Source of the DNA: Zeus faber
Lineage: Eukaryota > Chordata > Actinopteri > Zeiformes > Zeidae
Assembly: GCA_960531495.1 (NCBI GenBank)
Contig: OY482849.1
Location: 29,431,499-29,495,498, forward strand
DNA length: 64,000 bases
Direction: 5' to 3'
In this document: positions 20,991 to 32,935 of the stretch, piece after piece
How positions within the stretch are numbered: the first letter of the stretch is position 1
Layout of the letters: every line of letters starts with the position of its first letter
Program-made: the position numbers and the translations under genes
The notes under the pieces: model-generated
The model's database searches: none
Seen by the model: only the letters and a program-made list of their open reading frames with translations
What the model was told of the DNA's origin: nothing

Positions 20991-21945
20991 TTATTTATTT
21001 TCATTACTAATTAGGAAAGATAATTTGTGTTTGAAATGTGCAATACATATGAACTCGCCTTGCCCTACTATACTGCTGATGGACATCATTTATACTTCTT
21101 TCATTATAGATAAAGTATATAAACTAAAGGTTGTCACTACGTTAAATGTCGGAACCGATTTTGACTGAAGGCCGATGAGTCGCTTCTATCCTGAAGGAAT
21201 AATTCAGCCGAGTCTACGGGATGTTTTGCACCTCTGCGGCGTTTCCCCACAGCTGTCTTGCGAGAAGGTCAGGGAGCGACGTGGACACGACAGCTGCCGC
21301 AGCCACAGAGGAGAGGTGAAGGTCAGCGGCAGAGGAGTCCAAGCGCCCGTCGCTCACTAACCAAAGGGCCCTGGTATTTAAACTCATCTTGAGAAGTTCC
21401 TGAGGAGCTCTCTCGCCTTCGAGGGCTGCCACCGAGTCAGATGATATGCGCGCACATCTCGAGTTGACAGAATTGATTTCGGGGAGATCTGGAGGATCAT
21501 CAGGGTTCGACACGCATGGACGGCAACCGCAATGGCTCTTGAATGTGTGCTAACGTTAGAGGGTAATGGAAACACGATATGGATTTGACCTGGACTGTTT
21601 TGACACCTCTCTGTATATTGGGAAGTAGAAATACAGTTGAATTAGCCGGAGTCAACCACTGAAACAAATCAGGATTTAAGAAGCGATCTTTGGCCGTGAA
21701 ATCCTATATTATTTGACTTTTTTCCTGCAAGGTGGGAGATTGCTCTCTGCTGACAGGAACTCCGGGATGTTCCGTGAGACAGGGGAGCTCTTTGAACCTG
21801 CACATTAGAACAAACACTGAGCCGGGGCTTTTCCTGTTTGCTTACACTACATTTTACCAAAGACATTCAAAATGAATTCAGCAAAAGAGCATTTTTTTTG
21901 TTAATATCACTGCATATTATAATTTGTTGTCCCTGCAGTCTCCTA

Positions 21946-21946
21946 A

Positions 21947-22005
<59 letters not shown>

Positions 22006-22875
22006 TAAATATAGCTGCAGGCAGCAATACACAGGGTCCAGTTTATTAGTTTCAGGCACCTTTTTGGGTTTTTGTGTAATGTAGCGAAATATACTGAACT
22101 CATAAACATAGTTATGTAGTTATGTCCATAAAATTGTACAAATCCAACTTTCATATGATATCGTATGAAGCATTTCCATTTCAACGAGACAACCATTGAT
22201 TTTAACCATTGATTTTAAGTTCTAATCTGACATAAGTGTTGTATGAGATAGGTCAGATCTAAATAACAGTTCTAGATAGCTGAGTTTACAGTCTTAATTT
22301 TGTTTCTAAGTTCAAAAGTAGACTAATAAGGAAATTTGGACAATAAATGACAAAACAAGTCAGATAATTGTTTTATTAAACAGTTATCGCAGTAATCAAA
22401 CAAATATCACAGTATATTTCTGTGAGTAATTACCATTGCACGGCTTCTATTTTTCCGATGCCTCGCTGGATCTTGAACACATCATTTGTCGCACATTCCA
22501 GCGGATTGTACTTAATGTGGTGACGAGTTTTTGTGGACTACATTTTTTGTATTTTTCCATTTATCTGCCAAAGTAATGGACACTACAGAGATAAAATATC
22601 AATCGAACAGATCTACAAACATCTACCAGGTAAGAAGGTACATAAATGTATACGTAAATCGATAGTTAGTTAGAATTCTGTCATTGTTGTGTTCCAGATA
22701 CTTTTAGCCGGTTTGGACATATTTTGGCATGAAATGCATTGGACGTGTCTGTGACATCGATCAAATTTGATCAGTTTTTCGATTACTTCTGCTCCGTATG
22801 TGGATCGGTTTGGATCCAACTTCGACCACGATTGACGGAAAAGCAGTTGTAAATGTAAAAGTTCTGAGTCTGGAT
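21946..22875 (-). repeat. Dispersed repeat R1, copy B, with (AAT)n tail
   Basis: Read on the minus strand, the copy ends taataaactggaccctgtgt then attgctgcctgcagctata, and runs into an AAT/ATT array of about 19 units (21946-22003). Matches to copies A and C include gaaaaatagaagccgtgc, aatggtaattactcacag (also at 31989-32024) and cacgtccaatgcatttcatg (also at 20113). It is 5' truncated or rearranged relative to the others. Confidence 0.7.
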
Positions 22876-23347
22876 TCAAAAGCAGTGGGTGGGTGAGCCT
22901 GGGATCTCCTGTAAGGTCCATGCAGAAGTGGCTTCTACGCTTACTAACCTACGCTCGGTCCATTACCGCGGCCATAGCAGCTGGTGGCTCGCTGTAAGAG
23001 CAGTCGAAAAACAAGGGCAGTGGGTTAGGCGCTTAACATTACCACCGCCACCGAAAGGATCAAAAAGCAACCTCAACCTACATCCCGACTGCACCCGGCA
23101 CTAAGCTGAAGGACACGGTGGGCAAACGTGGCCCTGTGCTACTTTACTTTGCATTTCGGAGGGTATTTTTATAGCTGGGAATAAAACAGGGCCGGGCGTC
23201 TCTCCCAGGGTGCCGTGCGCCCGGCAAGGCGCGGAGGGAGTAGAGAGGGTTGTGGGCTACAGCTGTGGCCGCCATCTCTGGATCCGGGGCGAATTGGAAA
23301 GGCTAATACAAACAGACAGACACACACATACACACGCATGCACGCAC

Positions 23348-23401
<54 letters not shown>

Positions 23402-23816
23402 TTTTTTTACAATCAACTTCAAAGGCAGACAGAGGCAGCCGAGACACCACGTCTCTCCAGCCGGTGCCATGCAGCTCCAGATTTACATAAACTTTCCTGA
23501 CGCAATATGCACACATCGTATTAGCACGTCCAAACATCCAGTCTGCGCGTCAAAATCTGAATCGGGCGATGAGCTGTGACAATCGACAATTAAACTTTCC
23601 ATCCGAGGCAATTGATAGGATTATAATTAAGGGTCTGGGGGGGTTGGGGGGGGGGGGGGGGGGGGTTGGGAGCGGGGCGGCTGCTGTTCCCGTGATAAAC
23701 TAATCCTGTCAGCTTACACAACGATAGCTCCATGAGGTAAGCGCTGCGTTTAGGCTCGGCGGGGTGCGGGAGAACCGCGCATGATCGGCGGTTTTTCACG
23801 CGCGAGCGCTCGAGGT

Positions 23817-23869
23817 AGATCTCGGACGCCTGTGAGGCCCCAGCCAGGCCTCACGGGCGTCCGAAATCT
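23817..23869. repeat. Near-perfect inverted repeat (23-bp arms, 7-nt loop)
   Basis: Arms are 23817-23839 and 23847-23869, with loop ccagcca. Twenty-one of 23 positions pair, and one of the two exceptions would be a G-U pair in RNA. The arms are GC-rich (cggacgcc ... tgaggcc). Confidence 0.85.
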
Positions 23870-24559
23870 AAAAGGGAAATGGGAGCGACCCGCGCCACCT
23901 CAAAGTCGACTCTCGGCACAGGTGAGGAGGCACAACATCATGCCGTTTGTTTTGCTTTGACAGGAAAGGTCGACGACGGCAACGCCTCGGCAACCAAGTG
24001 GGTCAACCAGCCGTCCATCCCGCCACAATCCCCACGCGATTCCACAATAATAATCTAATGGCCGTCTGTCGAGCCATCAACCCGTCAACTGTCAGGGGAT
24101 GAACCATCTCCATGGCAGCCGCCATAAAGATGGCAGCGGAGGGAGAGATACGCTGCGTGCGCACTCAGGTTTTATCTCATTCACAGCCGCTGACATTTAA
24201 GGTATAGGGGGATATTTGAGCTCCCGCCTGCCGGCGCTGAATATCTGGCTGGAAAAAAATATTTAAGAATAGATTATGGTATGGCGAAGAGCAGCTGTCG
24301 CCCAAAGTAACATGTATATTCATGCGCTAATGTCTCCCGGTGGGACGGGAACAATGTGAGGAAGGAGCTCCGCTCGGTAAACACATTCTTATTTGGTGCT
24401 GTGATGTGCTGCCAATGGGTTCTCCAGAGAACCTACTCACACAGCAATACGAGGGAAAACAAACACATCAACAAAATACAAGGGTCATTCATCACATAGT
24501 GTGTGCTGCTTTAAAGTGGTAATCCGCAAGATTAGTTGGTCAAACAAAATCCCATATTT

Positions 24560-24720
24560 GATGTTCATCCCATATTTATTTAGCTGGCACTTTATCAGAA
24601 ACAGCTATTCCATGTATTTCCGTTATGTATGCGCTCCTCTCCGTGCTGTTTCCATGGTTCGATCAGAAGGCGGCATCGTTTTGGGAAAAGTGAAATCGGA
24701 GGTAGAAAAGAACATTGACG
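24560..24720 (+). repeat. Dispersed repeat R2, copy 2
   Basis: This is the partner of 5525-5680. The two copies share an ordered series of short blocks over about 150 nt with many substitutions, which points to an old interspersed repeat. Confidence 0.6.
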
Positions 24721-24936
24721 TTTTGAACGGAATTCCGGCTCTTGCGATCCACCCAACACAGACAATTGCCTGGATTAACACTTTAACTTGGGTTCATTTA
24801 AACCCCAGTTTCTGTACCAGAATGGGCGAATATTATGAATAATAATGTCCTGGTTTCCCTAAACCACATACTATGGTGAAGTGCACTGAAGCGCGTCGGA
24901 TGGATAACTGAGGTTATATGTGGACAAAAAAAGACA

Positions 24937-24968
<32 letters not shown>

Positions 24969-26772
24969 CACACATGAAAAGTAATTAAAGTGAACGTATA
25001 GTAAGACAGTAAACGTATAGTAAGACAGTGAACGTATAGGATGCGCTTCGTAAAAGGAATGCACGTCAAGGGAGGAGGCAGACAAAAGGTGGTGGTGTGT
25101 GTGTATGTGTGAAATATGTGTTTGTGCAAACCACAGCACGGAGGAAAAAATAACTTGCAAATAGGACGGAGTAACGCCTTTTCCCTAGAGCGTGACACCT
25201 CGTTGAGATTCAGTGAGTGAGACAGTGAGAGTGCTCCCGTACCGTACCGGTCAAATGCATGTTGTTTCCACGGCCGTGTTTGTTGTGTGGATAGATATAA
25301 GAGGCTTTTCTGGCCGGGGGTGGGAGGAACGGGGGTAGGGGGAAATTAAGCCAAGTAGGAAATAGCGAAAGGCAGGAGTGAAAAAGAAGACCGCAGAAGG
25401 CAGCGGAGGAAAACATTTCGACACTGTGATTCAGGGAAATTGTCAATCAGTCTTTCCCTCCTTTGGCGCAGAGTGCCGGGGAGAAAGGAAGGCATCAATC
25501 GCAGCCGTCCTTTTCAGCTCCGGTCCTCCCTCCATATTTCAACACGGTGGCTGTATCATGTCTGCCTCCTGCACTTAATGCTACCATTAATCTTCCAAAT
25601 AATGAGCCGAATAGTGTGCATCTCACAGTGGGCCATTAAAAAAAAAAAAGAGGAGGGTATATATCAGTCCTCAAATGGAGAAATATGCACGGCTGTAATC
25701 CTCTCCTAAAATATGATCATGAAATGGTGCAAAGATGGCGTAATAGGAGATAGAATGCAAAAGTGGCCAAGAATATCAACTAGACCTGGGTCAGTGGTGC
25801 TGATGCCCCAAGGAAGGGAAACCAGACCAGCCCTTCTGCTTGAAATGAACTTGCAAATAAAAATGCTCAGGATTAAATAAGATCCCCGTTAAGAAACAGC
25901 GCAAACGTTTCCAGCTCCGCCATGTGCCTACGCGTCCGCCGGCGTCTCCTCGCTCCGGTAACCGAATTCAACGTCCTAATCGACTCCTCCCCACCGGCGA
26001 GCAGCACGGGCCACGGAGGCCTGGCGAGACGTGAGTCACGCCCTCCCAGGGCCTCATGAGCAGGACTGGGGGAGGAGGACCTGCGGTTGGAGAGGTTCCT
26101 TATCTCCTCCGCACAGCGACATGTCTGGCTCGACCCCGGACTTCACAGGAAGACGCCGCGCCGCCCGTCCTCCAGAGGCGGCCGCCGGCGCGTTCACGTT
26201 CGTTGTCACTTCATGTATGCACAAAGGAATTGCAATTGCAAGAACGATTTTTTTTTCCCCCCCCTGTGCGTGAGGACATGTGTGTAAACATGATATGAGG
26301 AAAAAATAGATCAAGCCAAATATCAAAGGAACTACGAAGATTTTGTGTATTTGCGTGTGTGTGTGTGTGTGTGTGTGCGTGTGTGGGTGTGTGTTTGTTC
26401 AAATCCATGCATGTTTCACTGTGCCTGCATGTTAAGCTGTGGATCTCATGGAACAAGGGAGAGTGGCATGACATTGAAAATGCTCCCGTACCTCAGCAGA
26501 AGTCATGTTTCGTGCAAACTTAATCCTCAAACCGAATAGCAGAGCAGGGCCGCGGATCCGGCTTCTAACTCCTCATTGAAAATACAGCAGTCACACAGAG
26601 AGACTTCCAGGTTTTAGCAGCGCCGTGTAGAGACACTTTGTTTTCCAAGAAATAGTGCAACTCAATGATTTATATATTTTGATTTGAAGCACACCCTTAA
26701 GCAACACCTTTTGGAATGAACATTATTTCACTGGTAAGCTGTGCCCTTTTCTGAGACTAATGGATCTAGAGG

Positions 26773-27060
26773 CAGGTTCCATCTCCACCAGTATCAGGTC
26801 CCACCTCCACCAGTATCAGCTCTCATCTTCACCAGTATCGGGTTCCATCTCCACCAGTATCAGCTCTCATCTCCACCAGTATCAGATCCCGTCTCCACCA
26901 GTATTGGCTCCCACCTCCACCAGTATCAGCTCTCATCTCCACCAGTATCTGCTCTCATCTCCACCAGTATCAGGTACCATCTCCACCAGTATCAGGCCCC
27001 ATCTCCACCAACGTTAGGTCCCGTCTCCATCAGTATCAGGTCCCACCTCCACCAGTATTG
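26773..27060 (+). repeat. 22-bp minisatellite, about 13 units
   Basis: The unit is caccagtatcag followed by a more variable 10-nt half such as gtcccatctc or ctctcatctc. Units alternate in a loose higher-order pattern (ggtccc-type and gctctc-type). The unit has no stop codons and is not a multiple of three, so two plus frames stay open across it with HLHQYQ/PPVS-type translations. These are not genes. Confidence 0.95.
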
Positions 27061-27995
27061 TGTGCCACCCAGTCCTGAAGAGAGGTCAGATCGAGAACCT
27101 CCAGCTCTCCATCACCACCAGGCGTCAGGACTCCATCGAGGGGAAGGAGATCTATCCTGATGCTTCTCCTAAATATCTACGTAACATACAATTCCATTGT
27201 ATCCTTCGATGGAATCGTTTGACTATTGTTTTTATTATTTAGTCATTTCAGTCCATCTAGTCTCCTCATGAAAACCCTTTTCTCATAATAAATCAGCTCC
27301 TTCTTACCAGCTACACAGCAGGCAGTCTTTGCTCTTGGCTTTTTGACATTCAGACCACGGTGTGGACAAAAATGATGGGGAGGGACAGGGAGGACACTTT
27401 GGTGAAAGTCGATTTTACGCGACGGGACAGCTACAGGAGGGCAACACAGACGGTCTCTGAAAGACTGGAAGGTTAGATTCCCTCACTGTGCTGCAAGATA
27501 CAGAAATACCGGCCAGCCCTCCTACTAAAAAAACAATGAAACAGGCCAGAGATCCCACTTCGTAGGTGTCTTTTTTCTGTCCCAGTAGCAGGGACAGTTT
27601 TACCCCGTCCCCCACCTGACCCCATCTTTAACGGGGACACTTAAAGGGGTCAGGGCGGAGCACGCTGAGGCTTGTGTCAGACTGATCTTCATCCATTATT
27701 GATGGAGCCTCAGCCCCATCCTTGTGCTAAAGACAGCAAAGCCCAAAGAGCAGTACAGGCTCAGGATCAGAACACTAAAGGAGCAGGGTCTGTTGGAAAT
27801 TTAAATTTCAGTGCAACCGACCCCCCCCACACACACACACACACACACACCCTCCCTTGATCTTCGAGCCGTGTTTTTGGCGGAAATAGCAATTACCTGC
27901 TAATAAATCACATCAAGCGGCAAATCACTTCTTTAATGGTCTGCGGAGGGAAGGGGATCACTGCTTGGACTTTGGCCTTTTAATGGCAGTTTGTG

Positions 27996-27996
<1 letters not shown>

Positions 27997-28067
<71 letters not shown>
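27997..28067. repeat. (GT)n microsatellite, about 35 units
   Basis: Uninterrupted TG dinucleotides. Confidence 0.97.
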
Positions 28068-28069
<2 letters not shown>

Positions 28070-29201
28070 AGCCGCTTTCCCACATGGAATCCATAACATG
28101 GCTGGATAAAAAATATCCGGCAAAGACAGTAGGTAGTCATTCCTGCATTGAGTCGGAGTGTTTTCCCACATACGTGTAGATGACTGTTCCGGATACATAA
28201 CGTCATGCACGCGTGAAGGTGTCTAGTATCACGCCAGACTAGGCAACGGAATGGGTTTCGTTTTTAGTCCAGTGCTTCGCTCCCCGTCCCCACGCCCCCC
28301 TCGGACGGTCTCGGTTGCGCAATAACCCAACGCGCGGGTTAAGATTTAAATCGTTAAATCAGTGTGATCCTTTTCAACCTGTCCTACACTCTGACTGAAC
28401 GCTCTCCACTCGGGGTCGCCGCGGTTATCGGTGTTACCGGTTGTGACGCGGTGTTGTCGGGCACGCGCCGGTTAGGATTACTTGCCCACCGGCCCCTGCT
28501 GTCGTTTTTGCTTTTTTAAATCTTTTTTTTTTTTTCGAGAGAGAAATAAAACCGAAACAAAAACATTTTGTTCATTTTTCGCTGTGTCCGTGCCGACGTT
28601 CATCAAATGAAAACGATTTTTTTTTTCAAATCACAAGTACTCAAATACTTACTGTGACGCTACGACAGTGTGCGTGCACAAGCAGAGTGGCAGCACAGTC
28701 TGCTTTCCACAGGAGGAGAGGAGGCTGTAGGAGACCTTACATCAGCTATAGATGGGAACATGTCTCCCTCCATTAATAATTAATGCCCGTGCATAACGGG
28801 GACACTCCTCGCGCTTGTCCCCGCACCACGCCCCTAACTGTAAACCACACGGCGAGGGTCTGAGTTGCAATTTCAAGAAGAAAAATAATAAAATGTGAGA
28901 ATATGGCATTGCCAGTAGATTTACAGCTTTTAGTGAACCGGGCATCGGGATTCAGAGTCACCCAGGATACAAACTTAAAGTACCACAAGGAGTTCAGTGC
29001 TGGGACTTACATAGGCAGCTCATATCTGGAAAGCCGGGGTTATCGGCGGAAGGTGGTTTCCTGGAAGAGATGAAATGGGAAAATGTTATAAAACCCTTCT
29101 GCGGTCTGTGGTCCCACACCCCGATGAGCCAGGAGCTTTGTCTTTTGAAAATGCCGTAAACACAAACATCTACATGCACACACACATACACACGCGCACA
29201 T

Positions 29202-29331
<130 letters not shown>

Positions 29332-31549
29332 GATCTAAGGCTTTGCCGTGGAACCATTGCAAATCAGGTAAAAGTAATCTGATTCACAACCAGCGCTTAA
29401 GGGCGACATGTTTCTGTTCAGACCAAAGCGGCAACACATGGCTCCACCTTGTTTTCGACACAACTCTCTTTTTTTGGCCTACTTTCACTCTTTTAGCCTC
29501 CTCTCTCTCTCTCCCTCTCTCCCTCTCCCGCTCTCTCTCCCTCACACGCTCTGCCTCCTATTTTTTCCCTCCTCTCTCCGCCCGCATGAGGGAGTGGTAC
29601 AAAGGCGCTGACTCGCTTGAGAACATTTCAATCATGGAAATCTCTCCCCCTCATCCATATTCCGCCCGCTTTCGAAACACCTGCAGTGACAATGCAAACT
29701 CCGCTCACGACCGGCCTCACATGGCAGCAACCACAAGTTAGATTTAGGATACAGCCTCGCATTGTTTGCAGGGCGTACGTGTGTTTATAGGTGTATTTTA
29801 TAGTGGGGAAATTTGGCCGGCACCTTGAGATATTCATTGCACGAGACATTGTGGAAAACCAGGTGATGGTGAACAAAACACCGCTACGAGATTAGTGTTA
29901 TACCGTCTTCATATTGTCTTCTGGAAGAAATGGAAAATAATTTCCTCTAAATGAAAGCACAAAGCACCGCGGCGTCGCCGATGTGCGTTGCACCGATAAT
30001 TTAACCGCGATGCAGGTGATTTAGGTGTTATTTGCTCCGGCAGGAATAATAGCAATTATTACATCCCACGCCTGTTATCTCTGAAGCATCCAGACGGATT
30101 AAAGAGAAACATTTCCCTCCGTGCGACACATTTTCACATTCCATACTTAAGTTGTCGGCATTTAACCACCACTCTCTTATAGCGTAGCGGACGGCGGCGT
30201 TAATTGCATTATGCAGCACGTCCGTTCTCAGATTTCACAAAAAAAAAAAAGAGCACACACACAAACAATGTTCAACGGTGCAACAGATGTAGCCCCACAA
30301 GCCATACGCTTATCATCAAATATATTCCCGTGTGCTTATAGGGATCGCATGAACGAAAAGACAACTTAAAAAAATATGTTTTATCGTTCATTAACTTAAG
30401 GACAAATGAGCTTCCTCAATCAATCCAAATGCCTGGAGTTTCCTCTCATCTACTGTTTCTTTATTTGTATTTTCCAGACGTGGAGTCGAGCGTCCCCACG
30501 TCTCGCTGTCAAGGTGAAAGTACATCAAACTGCGTTCAGACTCCCCTGTTTTGTTTTTTTTGCATACTGGAATATTTTTAATTCAAAAATTCAGCGAAAA
30601 CCCTTTGTTGTTCAACTCCATTTGCATAGAAAGGTATATTCTCTGCATTAATATTCAGTCGGCGCCGTGCAGAGTTTTTTTTTGTGCTGCTGTTTTATCC
30701 CCAAATCCCTGTCTTTCTTACCAAGGTTGTTTGATATTTTCTTTGATATTTTGGGGGGAAGAGATCGTCTTTGATGCGGGGATGCATGCGAGGAGACTTA
30801 CGATATTATGGATGGATACTTGATATACTGGATATACTATACTGACATGTGGCTTTGAGACAGGTGGGCACCCACATGCATTAAAATTTTGCATTTTGTG
30901 TGTGTTCGACTGCATCTACTTAACTGCATGTCAAAGGCACCTACATTTGCCGCACCTCAAACTCAGCTGTTGAAAGGGGCTGGGGGTTCAAACGTTAAGA
31001 ACAAAGTATAAACATTTAGATGAAATATTTTGAAATAGTTTCTGGAACTAATGTAATAAGACACCCGTTTCGTGAGATTTTTTCTGATGTATCTATGAGC
31101 TCTGAACGTCTAAAATTGGCGTGGAGATATTAACTTGGATGTATCAAGGGACCGGATGAAACTTGTGTGTTATTGATATTGCAGTGAGCTGGGGCTTCCT
31201 CAGGCAAGCAAGAGGCAGGAGATTTGTTTTCACCCTCAAGCGCAATCTTTGTTCATCAGAGTGCTCAGCCTTTTGTACCACCACACTGCCATCACGGCAG
31301 GCAGGTCACTACACACACTCTCACTCCTGGTGCAACAAACATAACATAATCACAACACATAAAAGTAATAATAATCTGGCCAATTAACACTAACAACGGC
31401 ATCAAAATTAACATTACTGTAACTAAGAACACATGAAACAATCCCACGCCCCGACAACCCCAAAACACACAATAACAAAGCATGCTGGGAAATCTCCGCC
31501 CCGCCTCTATTCCCCAACACGCTAGAATTTTGTTCAGGAATCTTCTCTG

Positions 31550-32935
31550 AATTTTGAAATGGTTGACTGACATGCCACTGTTCATAAACAAAATGAAGGA
31601 GATGAGATTTACAGTAACATGCTTTATGATGTCATCATACTATTTACTATAAATGTGGAGGTTCTGATTTAGAATGTACATTCACACCCTGTCCAGTGTG
31701 CGGCCTAGACTCTGTCGCTGTGTAGTGGTTCGACATTACAAACTATGTGTTTACGTGTATATTTATGTACTTTCTTACCTGGAAGATGCCTGTGGATCTG
31801 TCTGATTGATATTTTATCTTTTTGGTCCCCATTACTTTGTCGGATTCATGAAACGAAAATGAATATGCTATGATATGATAATATGATACGCAAAAAAAAG
31901 TAATCCGCAAAAACCTGTGACCACGTCGAGTTGAATCCACTGATATGTGCGACTGAGTGATGAGTTCAAGATCCAGTGATCCGTCTGAAAAATAGAAGCC
32001 GTGCAATGGTAATTACTCACAGAAATAACAAAATGTTTTTCGTATTTCATGGAAACTAAACTTATTGAAAATGTAATCCAAGGAAAAAAAGTCCCCACTA
32101 AAATTACGTGAGTTCCACTACTATCCTAAATCTTTGTAAAAACATAAAGCTACGTAAATACGTCATAATTGACGCACGTGAAACCCAACGTCACCTGCCG
32201 TCACTGAGACTCCAGATGTACTTACACACAACAAGGTAACTTATAACAGTGACAAGGTTTGGTTTAAAGTAAAAAAATTTAATTTTAATTTTAAAGAAAC
32301 GTCATGTATAAACAGTTCCCTACAGCTAAACTTAGCAGATTTAAATGAAAAGACAAAAAGTGTTAAGTATTTACAAGTTCTTCCATAATAATTCGAATGA
32401 CAAATTAATGTTAAAGTTCCATAAATGTTGTCTGCATTACAATATAGACAAATCATCTATTCAACTGAATTTTACAATTTTATATTGTTAACTGAAAAAT
32501 ACAATAAAGTACTAATTAAAACGAACATGTACTAATTATATTTATTAAATTAAATGTAGTAATTATTCAAGATTCAAGAGGTTTATTCGTCACATACATA
32601 TACATACTTTCACACATACTTTCATACTTTCAATTATTATTGTTATGAAAAGTAATTACAAAGTTTGTTTTTGTTATTGTTCCAAATGCGGAAAAATCTA
32701 AGACAATAAAGAAGCCATCGTCCAAAAATCCAGTCTTCAAGGTCAGTCACAATATAAAAAAATAAAAATAAAAAAAGTACTATGGTCGAACGCCACGTTG
32801 TTTGATGTTTGTAAGTTAAGTAAATTGTGATGCATTGCACAGAAACCAACAAACTGTAACACTTACCCAAAACTAATAAACTGGACCCTGTGTATTGCTG
32901 CAGGCAGCTATATTTATTATTATTATCATCATCAT
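31550..32935 (+). repeat. Dispersed repeat R1, copy C
   Basis: This is colinear with copy A from aaggagatgagatttacag (31596) to gtattgctgcaggcagctat (32892), with a different middle (31660-32200) that in part matches copy B. Its end runs into a TTA/TCA trinucleotide array (32910-32945). A 64-nt retroposon tail is inserted inside it at 32568-32631. Confidence 0.7.
32568..32631 (-). mobile_element. Family T retroposon tail nested in R1 copy C, with 7-bp target duplication
   Basis: The insert starts caagattcaagaggtttatt and ends catactttc. It is flanked on both sides by aattatt (32561-32567 and 32632-32638). Copy A of R1 lacks the insert at the corresponding place. The minus-strand end is a repeated TTGAATC, consistent with target-primed reverse transcription of a strongly 5'-truncated element. 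Confidence 0.75.

Larger units (their letters stand above)
22876..26772. other. Non-coding segment with hairpin and microsatellites
   Basis: It holds a CA array (23351-23397), poly-G (23637-23665), an imperfect hairpin (23817-23869), a compound CGCA/CA array (24935-24974) and a 19-bp unit repeated 2.5 times (gaacgtatagtaagacagt, 24992-25040). A dispersed repeat fragment lies at 24560-24720 and a GT array at 26353-26383. No exon is recognised. Confidence 0.5.

Noticed and set aside
26741..27160. Open plus frame of 139 codons with HLHQYQ repeats
   Set aside because: Produced by the 22-bp minisatellite, which lacks stop codons; a second frame is open over the same units.
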